A stretch of DNA of 64,000 nt from Metarhizium brunneum (lineage: Eukaryota > Ascomycota > Sordariomycetes > Hypocreales > Clavicipitaceae). The stretch lies in contig NC_089424.1 in the NCBI RefSeq assembly GCF_013426205.1, positions 2,604,001 through 2,668,000 on the forward strand. Direction: 5' to 3'. Positions 54,950-64,000 of the stretch are shown here, one piece after another (positions within the stretch are counted from its first letter, which is position 1; the number at the start of each line of letters is the position of its first letter). The notes under the pieces were generated by a model. It ran no database searches, was not told the origin of the DNA, and worked only from the letters and a program-made list of their open reading frames with translations. Made by a program: the position numbers and the translations under genes.

Positions 54950-57607
54950 ATGTCAAAGGTATTCGTCGGCAATGTCAAGAGTGTGTTGAGTGGTGACACA
55001 CTGATCTTGACAAGCCCTAACAATCCCTCGGCCGAACGAAACTTCTCGCTCGCATATGTCACCGCCCCCCATTTGAGGCGAGAGGGAGACGAGCCATTTG
55101 CTTTCCAGTCCCGCGAATATCTTCGTAACCTAGTTGTCGGCAAGCCGATTCAATGCACAATTCAATACACCATCCCCAACTCTGGCCGAGAGTTTGGCAC
55201 GGCCAAGTTGAAGGATGGTGGCGAGTTGCCTGACGAACTGGTCAAGGCTGGCTGGTTAAAGGTCCGTGAGGATGCCGGCCGCAAGGAAGAAAACGAAGAG
55301 GTCTTGGAGCGTCTCGAAAAGCTCCGTGGCTATGAATCGGAGGCCAAGGCCGAGGGCAAGGGTCTTTGGGCTGGCACCGGTGGTGTTATTGAGGTCCAGA
55401 ATGACCTTGGTGGACCTGAGTTTATGAAGGAGTGGAAAGGCAAGACTGTGGATGGTGTAGTTGAACGGGTACTCAGCGGCGACCGACTCCTTGTGAGACT
55501 CTTGCTCTCAGAGAAGAAACATGTGCAGCCCATGACCCTCATTGCTGGCATCCGTACGCCTGCTACGGAGAGAACAGTCCCATCCACTGGTACTACCCAG
55601 CCGGCTGAAGAATTCGGAAACGAGGCTAGGCAATTCGTTGAATCTCGCCTGTTGCAGAGACAGGTCAAGGTTGAGATTGTCGGTGCCAGCCCTCAAGGGC
55701 AGCTGGTTGCCAGCATTATCCATCCTCGCGGCAACATTGCCGAGTTCTTGCTGCAGGATGGTTTGGCTCGATGCAACGACTTTCACTCCACCATGCTGGG
55801 CGAGAAAATGGCTGCGCTTCGGTCTGCCGAAAAGCAGGCCCAGTCGAAGAAGCTACGACTCCACAAGCACCACGTCGCAAAGGCGGTCGGCGACAACCAG
55901 GAGATGACGGTTAGCAAAATCGTTGGTGCTGATACAATTTTTGTGAAGAACAAGGCCGGAGCGGAGAAGAGAATTAGCTTCAGCAGCATTCGCGGTCCCC
56001 GAACCAACGAGGCTAGTGAGAGCCCATTCAGAGAAGAAGCCAAGGAATTTTTGCGACAGAAATTGATTGGAAAGCATGTAAAGATCAGCATTGACGGAAA
56101 GAAGCCCGCGTCTGAGGGCTTCGAGGCCAAGGAGGTGGCTACAGTCACTGAGAAGGGGAAAAATATTGCCCTGATGTTGGTCGAGGCAGGATGGGCATCA
56201 GTCATTCGCCACAGAAAGGACGATACCGACAGAGCCTCTAATTACGACGAGCTTCTCGCAGCTCAGGAGAAGGCCAAGGAAGAGCTGAAGGGTATGTGGT
56301 CTGGCAAGCCTCAGAAGGCAAAACAGTACACAGATCTATCAGAGAACGCTCAAAAGGCCAAGATTATGCTCGCCACGCTGCAAAGACAGAAGAAGGTTCC
56401 TGCGATTGTTGATTTCTGCAAGGCTGGCTCCCGATTCACGGTCCTTATTCCCCGGGAGAATGTGAAGCTTACGATGGTTCTTGGTGGCATCCGGGCTCCG
56501 CGGGCTCCTCGCGCTGATGGGGAAGGCGGCGAGCCGTTTGGCAAGGAGGCTCTGGATCTGGCAAACCGACGATGCAATCAACGAGACTGCGAGGTCGACA
56601 TTCACGACATGGACAAGGTTGGTGGGTTCATTGGCGCTCTGTACATCAACCGCGAGAACTTCGCCAAGATATTGGTAGAGGAAGGCTTAGCTTCTGTTCA
56701 TGCATACTCTGCTGAGAAGTCTGGAAACTCGACGGAGCTGTTTGCCGCCGAGAAGAAGGCCAAGGAGGCTCGAAAGGGACTGTGGCACGACTATGACCCT
56801 TCGCAAGAGGAGGCTGATGAGGAAGAGGAGACTACCGAGGAGACTCCTGCTGAGTCAGAGGTGTCACTAGACAAGAAGCCTACGGACTACCGCGATGTTA
56901 TGATAACCAATATTGATGGAAACGGCAAGATCAAGATCCAGGAAATCGGCAAAGGTACTGCTGCTCTGGAGACGATGATGAACGAGTTCAGAAAGTTCCA
57001 CCTCGACTCCAAGAACAATAAGCCCTTGGGCGATGCCCCCAAGACTGGAGACTTTGTTTCTGCCAAATTCTCCGCCGACGGACAGTGGTACCGAGCTCGA
57101 GTCCGGTCCAACGACCGCACTGCCAAGGTGGCTGAAGTCCAATATGTCGACTACGGAAACACTGAGAAGATTCCTTGGTCCGACCTTCGAGGCCTTGATC
57201 ACGGCCAGTTTGGTATTCAGAAACTCAAGGCTCAGGCTATTGATGCCTCTTTATCCTTTGTCCAGCTCCCCACTGGTGCTGATTACTTTAATGAGGCTAT
57301 CGGCGTCATTGCTGAGATGACGGAGGGCAAGCGACTGGTGGGCAGCTTCGACATTGTGGACAGCAAGGAGAATGTGAGCTACATTACGCTGTACGATCCC
57401 AAGTCGAACAATGAATTGCCTGGCTTGAATGATTCGATCAATAAGGAGGTTGTTGCCAGCGGTTACGGCATGGTTCCCAAGAAACTGAAGGCTTGGGAGC
57501 GGAGCAAGGCATTTGAATCGTACTTGAAGCACCTCAAAGAGGTTGAGAGCCAGGCCAAACAAGATCGTCTGGGCATGTGGGAGTATGGTGATATTACCGA
57601 GGATTAG
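54950..57607 (+). CDS. Tudor staphylococcal nuclease (Tudor-SN, SND1 homologue)
   Basis: A single exon of 885 aa. Four tandem SNase-like domains lie at roughly 3-145, 165-305, 315-450 and 475-615 (MSKVFVGNVKSVLSGDTLIL; VDGVVERVLSGDRLLVRLLL; MTVSKIVGADTIFVKNKAGA; VPAIVDFCKAGSRFTVLIPR). A Tudor domain follows at about 695-760 (GDFVSAKFSADGQWYRARVR, QYVDYGNTEKIPWSDLRGLD), inserted in a fifth, partial SNase domain. An acidic Glu/Thr-rich linker precedes the Tudor part. This layout is the standard Tudor-SN architecture, an RNA-binding protein and regulator of gene expression. Catalytic residues of bacterial nuclease are not evident in repeats 1 and 2, so nuclease activity is uncertain. No intron is seen. 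Confidence 0.95.
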   Translation: MSKVFVGNVKSVLSGDTLILTSPNNPSAERNFSLAYVTAPHLRREGDEPFAFQSREYLRNLVVGKPIQCTIQYTIPNSGREFGTAKLKDGGELPDELVKAGWLKVREDAGRKEENEEVLERLEKLRGYESEAKAEGKGLWAGTGGVIEVQNDLGGPEFMKEWKGKTVDGVVERVLSGDRLLVRLLLSEKKHVQPMTLIAGIRTPATERTVPSTGTTQPAEEFGNEARQFVESRLLQRQVKVEIVGASPQGQLVASIIHPRGNIAEFLLQDGLARCNDFHSTMLGEKMAALRSAEKQAQSKKLRLHKHHVAKAVGDNQEMTVSKIVGADTIFVKNKAGAEKRISFSSIRGPRTNEASESPFREEAKEFLRQKLIGKHVKISIDGKKPASEGFEAKEVATVTEKGKNIALMLVEAGWASVIRHRKDDTDRASNYDELLAAQEKAKEELKGMWSGKPQKAKQYTDLSENAQKAKIMLATLQRQKKVPAIVDFCKAGSRFTVLIPRENVKLTMVLGGIRAPRAPRADGEGGEPFGKEALDLANRRCNQRDCEVDIHDMDKVGGFIGALYINRENFAKILVEEGLASVHAYSAEKSGNSTELFAAEKKAKEARKGLWHDYDPSQEEADEEEETTEETPAESEVSLDKKPTDYRDVMITNIDGNGKIKIQEIGKGTAALETMMNEFRKFHLDSKNNKPLGDAPKTGDFVSAKFSADGQWYRARVRSNDRTAKVAEVQYVDYGNTEKIPWSDLRGLDHGQFGIQKLKAQAIDASLSFVQLPTGADYFNEAIGVIAEMTEGKRLVGSFDIVDSKENVSYITLYDPKSNNELPGLNDSINKEVVASGYGMVPKKLKAWERSKAFESYLKHLKEVESQAKQDRLGMWEYGDITED

Positions 57608-59015
57608 ACGGATGACTAGGTGGGTGGAACTATCTACGGATGGCGCGAGTGGACGATGAATTGGGAAGGCATGATATAACGAATACAAAAGTCATCAGGC
57701 ATAGAGGGATATTTATTCCAAGATGTTAGTTAGCGTTCTTGAATCAAAAATGAAGACGTTGTTGGTTGTGGACGGCCATTGAGTTGCATTCACCAGTCTA
57801 CAAGTGTATAAATGGTGATATGGCAGCGAGTACAATTATGATGTCCTTGTAGAAAAACTTTATACGGTCATGGTGTACTTGGTGTTAGAGGTACGTCGTT
57901 GGCAAGGAACAAAATAGCACGCAGGTGCGTTTGTTCAAAAATAGAAAGTAAAAGAAAATCATTCCACTCAAGTACCCAGCGGTTAGGAGTTGACAGCAGC
58001 CCGAATAACGTCGAGCCAAGTGAAGAGGTCCAGTTGTCTTGTGCATCACGTCTCGGCTGAATTCTCCGGGTGTGAGGCTGCAGTAGAGAGTGAGAGGCTC
58101 GGCTGAGTCGTGATGTGCGTCAGGACAACGTGTCATAACATGCCATGTAACTGCAATTGACCATCAAGAGATGGCATATGTATGCCCAAATGAAGTAAGT
58201 TGTGATTGGTTGTGCTCCGGCCGGTTGTCGATGATGCTACCCGGTCGTCGGTGGAGCCGAAAAAGGCGGGCCGGAGCACAGGAGTCCGGGACTGGAGACT
58301 GGCGGGCAGCTGGTGAAACTGGTCTGGTCTGGTGGGACATGGCTGGACATTGTGCTGGGGGGGCTGACAAAGAGATGACCTGATGGTTAAGAAGCACTTG
58401 AGCACGTTAGTCAACAGCCGCCTAGGAAACTAGAAGAGCTGTTGGCGCTGTTGGGGGGGCCGCCGGAGTTGCAGGAGCAGGAGCAGGACCCCGCCATTGC
58501 CGGATGGAGGGGTGCAAGCCGAACCAACTGAGTCCAGTCGGTCGGTCGGTCCATGTCGGCACCTGGAGGTCCATCAGGAGCGCACGCCAACAGAGCAACG
58601 CCTTCAATTCGCAGAGAGCCATCTCGTGCATCAATGGTCCAATGCCTGGATTGGCTGCAGAAACAACAGGGACAGGAAGGGAAAAAAAAAAAAAGAGGCG
58701 CACCCCCCATCGCAGGTTCGTCCAGATGGTCTCCATACTGCCATCCAACTTGGTGCCATGGTGTTGGCTGCTGCTAGCGGGTTGCACGCAGCGTCCGAAC
58801 GGCGGCGACGGATGGCCCAGCATTATCCACCCATTATATCATCATTTCGAAACCTTCTGCTCCCGACTTTCGCCATCCTCTTGCTACAAAAAGTCACGGC
58901 GTCCCACTTTACACTTCGTCTTTGTTTTTGAGTTCCCCCTCGTCGTCTCTTGTCCCTGTTTTTTGTAAAGTGAAGACTCATTGCACACATTCCACGTTTT
59001 ACGCCATAGCCCAAC
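57608..59015. other. Intergenic region, about 1.4 kb
   Basis: Tudor-SN 3' flank and transaldolase promoter. Includes an A-run (58681-58694) and a T-rich leader before ATG 59016. No supported gene. Confidence 0.6.
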
Positions 59016-60594
59016 ATGTCCAACTCTCTCGATCAGCTCAAGGCCACTGGCACCGTAAGTCTGGGAAAAACCACCCCCACCATTTTTGCCCCTCCTTCTG
59101 CGACGCAATGAGGAGCTCTCGACGGCGGCGGAAGCTCTGCCTGCGAGTGCTTGCTGAGAGGGAATGAAGGCGTGCTTTCCAAATAACGGTGGAGAGGGGA
59201 GCACGTCTTTGAAATCTTGTTCGAGACTCTGATCTGTCAAGGACTGACAAGGCTGACTTTTCTTTTTCGCTTTCGTTAGGTCGTTGTGTCTGATTCTGGT
59301 AAATTCCCGCACGAGCCGACACCCCGCGTGGTATTTTTTGAAATGTTCAAGCTAACGGTTTTCTTGTGCAGGCGACTTTGCCTGTTAGTATATTCCATTT
59401 CTCGACCGGCCGTGCGGTTATTCGATTCTTCTTCTTCTCCTTTTTGTTCAGCCGGAGAAGAAGGAGAAAAGCATACACCGGCCATCCCCGTTGCTCGAAT
59501 TGCAAACAACTAACTCGTTTGGAAACAGCTATCGCCAAGTACAAGCCCCAGGATGCCACCACCAACCCTTCGCTCATCTTGGCTGCCTCCAAGAAGGCCG
59601 AGTACGCCAAGTTGATGGACGTGGCCGTCGAGTACGGCAAGAAGAAGGGTGGCGACATCGACTCGCAGGTCGACAACGCCCTAGACCGCCTCCTCGTCGA
59701 GTTTGGCAAGGAGATTCTCAAGATTGTCCCCGGCAAGGTCTCTACCGAGGTGGACGCCCGCCTCTCTTTTGACACCAAGGCCTCTGTCGACAAGGCCCTG
59801 CACATCATTGACGTATGTATAGTTATTGTTGTTATCTCTTCTCTTCTTTGCCTCCTTAATACTGCATGCATGCTAACGCTCTCACCCCTTGCAGCTCTAC
59901 AAGGAGCAGGGCATCTCCAAGGACCGCGTCCTCATCAAGGTCGCCTCCACATGGGAGGGCATCAAGGCCGCCGAGATCCTCCAGCGAGACCACGGCATCA
60001 ACTGCAACCTGACGCTCATGTTCTCGCTACCGCAGGCCATTGGCGCCGCCGAGGCCGGCGCCTACCTCATCTCCCCCTTCGTCGGCCGCATCCTCGACTG
60101 GTTCAAGGCCCACAACAAGAAGGAGTACGCCAAGGAGGAGGACCCTGGCGTCGCCTCCGTCAAGAGCATCTACCAGTACTACAAGAAGTTTGGCTACAAG
60201 ACCATTGTCATGGGCGCCTCGTTCCGCAGCATCGGTGAGATTACTGAGCTCGCTGGCTGCGACTACCTCACCATCTCTGTACGTTTTGAGACCCCCACCC
60301 GGTTTCTGACACCGAAATACCCTTTGTCTTCTGTTCCGCTTTGCTAACCCCTTCTCACAGCCCAACCTCCTCGAGGAGCTCATCAACAGCTCCGAAGCCG
60401 TCCCCAAGAAGCTCGACGCCTCGCAGGCCGCCTCTGCCAACATTGCGCGCAAGTCGTACCTCAAGGACGAGGCTCTCTTCCGATTCGACTTCAACGAGGA
60501 CCAGATGGCTGTTGAGAAGCTGCGCGAGGGCATTAGCAAGTTTGCCGCTGACGCCGTGACCCTCAAGGATATCCTCAAGCAGAAGCTTGCGTAG
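59016..60594 (+). CDS. TAL1: Transaldolase
   Basis: Six exons: 59016-59054, 59280-59298 (19 bp), 59372-59383 (12 bp), 59529-59812, 59895-60278, 60361-60594; 323 aa. The spliced start is [20 protein letters not shown], then [20 protein letters not shown]. The Schiff-base lysine lies in [13 protein letters not shown], and the downstream core is [20 protein letters not shown], then [12 protein letters not shown]. The C terminus includes [20 protein letters not shown]. It is a cytosolic pentose-phosphate enzyme exchanging a dihydroxyacetone unit between sugar phosphates. Two micro-exons in a row encode VVVSDSG and DFAS. Ignoring them gives wrong N termini, such as a long frame starting near 59366. 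Good GT/AG borders throughout; the weakest donor is GTTAGT after the 12-bp exon. Confidence 0.96.
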
Positions 60595-61152
60595 GCTTCT
60601 TTTTTGTAACGGTTGCAAGAAATTGCAGAAGAACAAATTAATGATGATGAATGCGTGCGGCGCATGCGCGTGCGCGTGAGAGGTGGGAAACAGATACTAC
60701 AAATGGTAACCAAAAAAAAAATGACGTCATGGTTGAAGGCGTTTTGGTTTTGTGAGATTGTCGTCTTGCAGGCAGATTGAGGAATAATACACTGAATACT
60801 GTCATTTGTTGGTGGTACGAGGTGGTTTTGACCATCATTACCAAGGAGTGCTGTCGACTGTGTCGTGGGCGCGTGCATGTTGGCCATCGCCATGAGATGA
60901 TGGGCATGCTGTGATTGTTGATGTAGAGTACATGGTTTCTTGCACTGTTTACATAAACCTCACGCTTAGACTTGTCGTGCAACGGGTCCAAAATGATGGT
61001 ATTCGTATAATGACTTGCATTATACCGTGGTCTAACAGTGCTCTAATGTAATGAAATTGGTATCAAGTAGGGTATCAAACTCCAACAATATCGTCTCATC
61101 CTCGCCATCGCCACGCAAGGGTATAAAACCCGCCCCCCCATGTAGTGCTGCT
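60595..61152. other. Intergenic region, about 0.55 kb
   Basis: Convergent 3' flanks of transaldolase and the phosphatase; nothing else seen. Confidence 0.6.
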
Positions 61153-62226
61153 TCAAGCAGCTTTACAGGGGACCTGGATCTTGTCGTAGGAAATTCCGCC
61201 GCGGCCCCTGGCCCTGACAATCAGGCCCGTCAAGTGGCCGCCCGCCGCGCACCCCGAGTCCAGACCAACGGTGTACCGGCCCTCGGTGAAGCCCCGTTTC
61301 GCATCGTGCCCGTACATGACGGTCCGGCGGTGGCTCTTCTTGACAAATTTCCGCTGGTACTTGTTCCACGCCTTGTCCCATCTCTGGCCGGAGTGGTCGT
61401 CGATGGGTATGGCGACGACTTTTTGCGCCGGCGTCACCTCGCTGCCCTCGTCGTCGTCGTCGTCGTCGTCGTATTCGTCTTCGTCTTCGGGCTCGGCCTG
61501 CGCGCTGGAATGGCCGTCACGCCGCCTAAGTTCGTCGTCTTGGGAGTATCTCAGCGTGCGCATGTTCATGACGGCCCAGGGGTCCTGCTTGTCCAGCTTG
61601 ACGCCGGGCACGAGGCCGCCGTGGACAAAGTACAGGCGCAGAGCTGGGGATTTGAGAATGACGGGCAGGCCCGAGAGCCAGGTGATTTGCTCTGGGAGCA
61701 GGGTCTTGGCCACCTTGAGAATCTTCTTGTCGCGTTTGCGGGCGGCGAGCACGGCGTCTTCTTGTCCGGTCGGGGACGCCGCCTGGGCGCCGTCCTCCCG
61801 CAGCGCCAGCAGGAGACGGTCGTCGTGGTTGCCTCGCACGGCGCTCGCATTCAGGGACATGAGGCGCGACAAGACGCCCCGCGAGTCCGGGCCCTTGTTG
61901 ACCATGTCTCCTAGGGTGATGACGTGGTCGGTTGCCGCGTCGTACTTGGCCAGGTCGAGGAGGTTCCCCAGCTCCGTGTTCATGCCGTGGATGTCGCCGA
62001 TGACGAGGAGACGGCGGCCGTTTTCGACCGTGGGGACATAGTGCTTGGGCACGCTGGCCGTGAGCGTGAGGTTGGGGGGTTTGGGTCGGCGGTGTTTACT
62101 GCTGGAGACGGCTAGTCCTTCGAGTTCCCAGTGCTGCGTGGTGTAGAGAAACGCGAGCATGCATATCGCCACGTTGGCAATGACCACAGCCAGCAAGACG
62201 GCGCATTTGTGCCGGGGGACTATCAT
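61153..62226 (-). CDS. Calcineurin-like metallophosphatase, Ppn2-type (putative vacuolar endopolyphosphatase)
   Basis: A single exon of 357 aa from ATG 62226; a longer frame upstream has no ATG. One N-terminal membrane anchor (CAVLLAVVIANVAICMLAFL) marks a type II protein. Metal-binding motifs run in order: VIGDIHGMN, LGDMVNKGPDSRGVL, VRGNHDD, YFVHGGL and MYGHDAKRG. A poly-Asp/Glu insert (EDEDEYDDDDDDDEG, coded by a GTC run) lies before the last motif. An N-terminal anchor plus a PPP-like fold matches yeast Ppn2, a zinc-dependent endopolyphosphatase of the vacuole; that match is by architecture, and substrate is inferred. Confidence 0.8.
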   Translation of the reverse strand: MIVPRHKCAVLLAVVIANVAICMLAFLYTTQHWELEGLAVSSSKHRRPKPPNLTLTASVPKHYVPTVENGRRLLVIGDIHGMNTELGNLLDLAKYDAATDHVITLGDMVNKGPDSRGVLSRLMSLNASAVRGNHDDRLLLALREDGAQAASPTGQEDAVLAARKRDKKILKVAKTLLPEQITWLSGLPVILKSPALRLYFVHGGLVPGVKLDKQDPWAVMNMRTLRYSQDDELRRRDGHSSAQAEPEDEDEYDDDDDDDEGSEVTPAQKVVAIPIDDHSGQRWDKAWNKYQRKFVKKSHRRTVMYGHDAKRGFTEGRYTVGLDSGCAAGGHLTGLIVRARGRGGISYDKIQVPCKAA

Positions 62227-63041
62227 GGCTGCGGTGTTGTGCTGGGGGTAGACAGTCCGTTCCAAGTGTTTCAAATTGTCGGTCGAGATGGTAGCCAACG
62301 CGGCGTCACAACATCAAGTTGGCCGCGCTTGTATCCACCGGCCGCGGAGGCTGGCTGGCATAAATGGTAGAGGATAGATGGGGGGTTAAACGTGGCAGGA
62401 TTTTCCAACGAGGGTTATACTGCTCTTTTGTGAATAGGAAAGAAATATGTTTTGTGGGAGAATAGGCATCAAGAGTGAAAATCAGGCGCCGAGACAGATG
62501 TCAGCTTGTTTCACAGCCTCCATCCATTCAAAGCCTACGGGGCAGCTCACCGAGTGCTGGTCACCCCACCCAGGCAAAGAGTCTAAGCCAATTGTAGCAG
62601 TACATCAGTTGCTGCTGTGCTTCGGCAGTGCTGTCGCAAAAAAAGGGCAAGCTTGACTAATCTGCATAATAATACCAGCCCGACATTCCGGGTCGAAAGC
62701 TTGTCTTGTGACGTTTAGCTTTTCATCATTTTCTCTGGGGAATCTGCAAATCGGTCATTCCGAATGGAGGCGGGCGGGTTGATGTGATTCGTCGAGCCCA
62801 GGACCCTTTACCATCCATTTTCTGCGGCAATACTACCCTACTTTTTGATGTTGCGACAACAGATACAGAGTGCGACGCGCAGCCCGCATTGTTCTGAAAT
62901 ATTCAGTCTTGAAAAGTATACATGCAAAAATAAGAGTTTAGAAATTAACGTTTTTGAATATCTGTTTACCACGGGGTAGTGGCTCGGGGGGAAAAGGTGC
63001 AAAAAAAACAACAACTCTCTGAAAGCATCGTGGAACGATTT
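62227..63041. other. Intergenic region, about 0.8 kb
   Basis: Phosphatase promoter then the 3' side of a tRNA gene. No supported gene. Confidence 0.6.
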
Positions 63042-63125
63042 TGCTCCCGGCAGGGCTTGAACCTGCGGCCTCCGCATCACTAACGTTTATTAGTACGAAG
63101 CTCTAACCAACTGAGCTACGGAAGC
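63042..63125 (-). tRNA. tRNA-Ile (anticodon AAU) with short intron
   Basis: Cloverleaf on the minus strand: acceptor GCTTCCG/CGGGAGC (one wobble), D arm TAGCTCAGTTGGTTAGAGC, anticodon arm TCGTA-CTAATA...A-TGCGG, T arm GCAGG-TTCAAGC-CCTGC. The discriminator A is at 63042. An intron of about 10 nt (63078-63087) follows base 37, the usual eukaryotic position. The anticodon reads AAT, hence Ile; its first A is normally inosine. The exact intron borders are uncertain by a base or two. Confidence 0.88.
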
Positions 63126-63559
63126 TTTCCGAGATGAATTGTTGGCAATCCGAGAAGCACAATCCATTCAAGAAGGTTTTGCACAATGACTTGCATGAAA
63201 ATGAATTGATACCTGTGCTGTTGTGTGTATGTGTATGTATATTGCCGACTGAAAACGTGGAATCTGTTGTTGATGTATTGGCCGAGAAAATGTTTCAGAG
63301 ACTGGTGCAACTCCCGAGGTAGTTTGTTCATATGGCATTTCTTTTGAATTGCAACGGGCTGAGAATTGGCATATTATACATCCTAATATACATGTTCTTG
63401 TAATTCTTGTAATCCATCCAGTTTGTCCCAGGCAGAGCGTGTCCAAGTCTCTGCACAAAATACCATCTGTACCTCCTTCTAAAAGTGACAAAAAAACTTG
63501 CATAAACGCCCTAAACGCCATCCCCATGCAATGTAAATGCCCACGCTTCCGCTCCCCTC
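63126..63559. other. Intergenic region, about 0.4 kb
   Basis: tRNA 5' side and PET191 3' flank. A TG/TA-rich tract sits near 63220-63240. Confidence 0.6.
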
Positions 63560-63939
63560 TCATTTATTCTGCTGCTGCTGGAGAAGCTGTGCCTGCTCTG
63601 CCCGGTACTTCTCGTTCTCAACGTCCCTCCAGTCCTGAGGGATGGGCTCATTGCCACTCGTCTCCTTGACGCCGCCCGCAAACGCCGGCTTGCCAGCGTA
63701 CAACTGGTACCCCTTGCCGGTCTCCGCGCCCTCCATGGTCTTGTACGTGACGGGCATGTTTCCGCGGAATCGCTTGCGCATGTCGACCATGCCGCGCTTG
63801 CAGTCGCCGTAGCCCTTTTTGAGCTGTTGGCATTTCGTGGGGAGTGTGCTGGCGAGCGGCTCGCGGAGACAGTCGGATGCCTTGTTGCGTTGGATCATGA
63901 CGCATTCTGATTCTTGGAGGCACTGCGCGAGCGCGTCGC
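63560..63939 (-). CDS. PET191: Cytochrome c oxidase assembly factor Pet191 (COA5), 5' end outside window
   Basis: The visible terminal exon encodes about 126 codons. It begins DALAQCLQESECVMIQRN, then ASDCLREPL, LPTKCQQLKKGYGDCKRGMV and DMRKRFRGN, followed by a variable Gln-rich tail. The Cys spacing (twin CX9C-type pattern; four cysteines in the core) is that of Pet191, which is needed for assembly of complex IV in the intermembrane space. The exon begins with an acceptor (CTAAC branch, CCAG) at 63940-63941, and 2 nt complete a split codon. The upstream exon with the start lies beyond the end of the window, so the gene is partial here. Confidence 0.93.
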
Positions 63940-64000
63940 CTGGAGGTTGTCGGTTAGTTTGCCCATTGGGACATGCGATGCAGACGCAGGGGTGTGTGGC

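Noticed and set aside
59366..60238. A 290-codon frame starting before the third transaldolase exon
   Set aside because: It reads through introns and then a shifted frame of the real gene. The spliced model gives the full transaldolase family sequence.

Overview
This is a nuclear window from a filamentous ascomycete. Short introns with GTNNGT donors and CTAAC-type branch sites, and the best-recognised proteins (Ubc13, Atp7, NAC-alpha, eL14, Rho1 GEF, Tudor-SN), point to Sordariomycetes. Hypocreales is likely, and a Metarhizium-like clavicipitaceous fungus is my best guess, inferred from family familiarity and not from any search. Exon models were built by hand; all complete multi-exon models are in frame.

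Layout. 1-10 kb is a gene-poor accessory segment. It holds a truncated SF1-helicase-like gene with degenerate ATPase motifs (2226-4892), a roughly 50-bp minisatellite upstream of it, a 234-bp MITE nested inside an older coding-like dispersed repeat, an imperfect inverted repeat pair bracketing a decayed gene, and a tRNA-like Pol III unit. 10-26 kb is a dense housekeeping block: the SEA/GATOR2 subunit Mtc5, Ubc13, ATP synthase subunit d, NAC-alpha, ribosomal protein eL14, a small hydrophilin-like protein, a membrane fatty-acid desaturase and an Fmp46-like redox protein. 26-30.5 kb is one long, disordered RRM-like gene interrupted by in-frame TAG codons. 31-39 kb has a divergent mitochondrial pair (complex I NDUFA2-type subunit and a mitochondrial pyruvate carrier) and a large Rho1 GEF (Rom2-type).

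39-52.7 kb is sparse and accessory-like. It has homogentisate 1,2-dioxygenase, an intronless P450, a MATE-like transporter and a tiny secreted peptide made of two 12-residue Cys repeats. 52.7-64 kb returns to housekeeping genes: Cu/Zn SOD, Tudor-SN, transaldolase with two micro-exons, a Ppn2-like phosphatase, tRNA-Ile(AAU) and Pet191 (cut by the window edge).

Most notable: the secreted Cys-repeat peptide, whose two repeats differ mostly at synonymous sites; the catalytically degenerate helicase relic; the MITE with 36-bp perfect inverted repeats and an 8-bp target duplication confirmed by an uninterrupted copy of its target; the RRM-like gene whose two in-frame TAG codons are each followed by CAR; and strong intergenic enrichment of the 9-mer TACGGAGTA.
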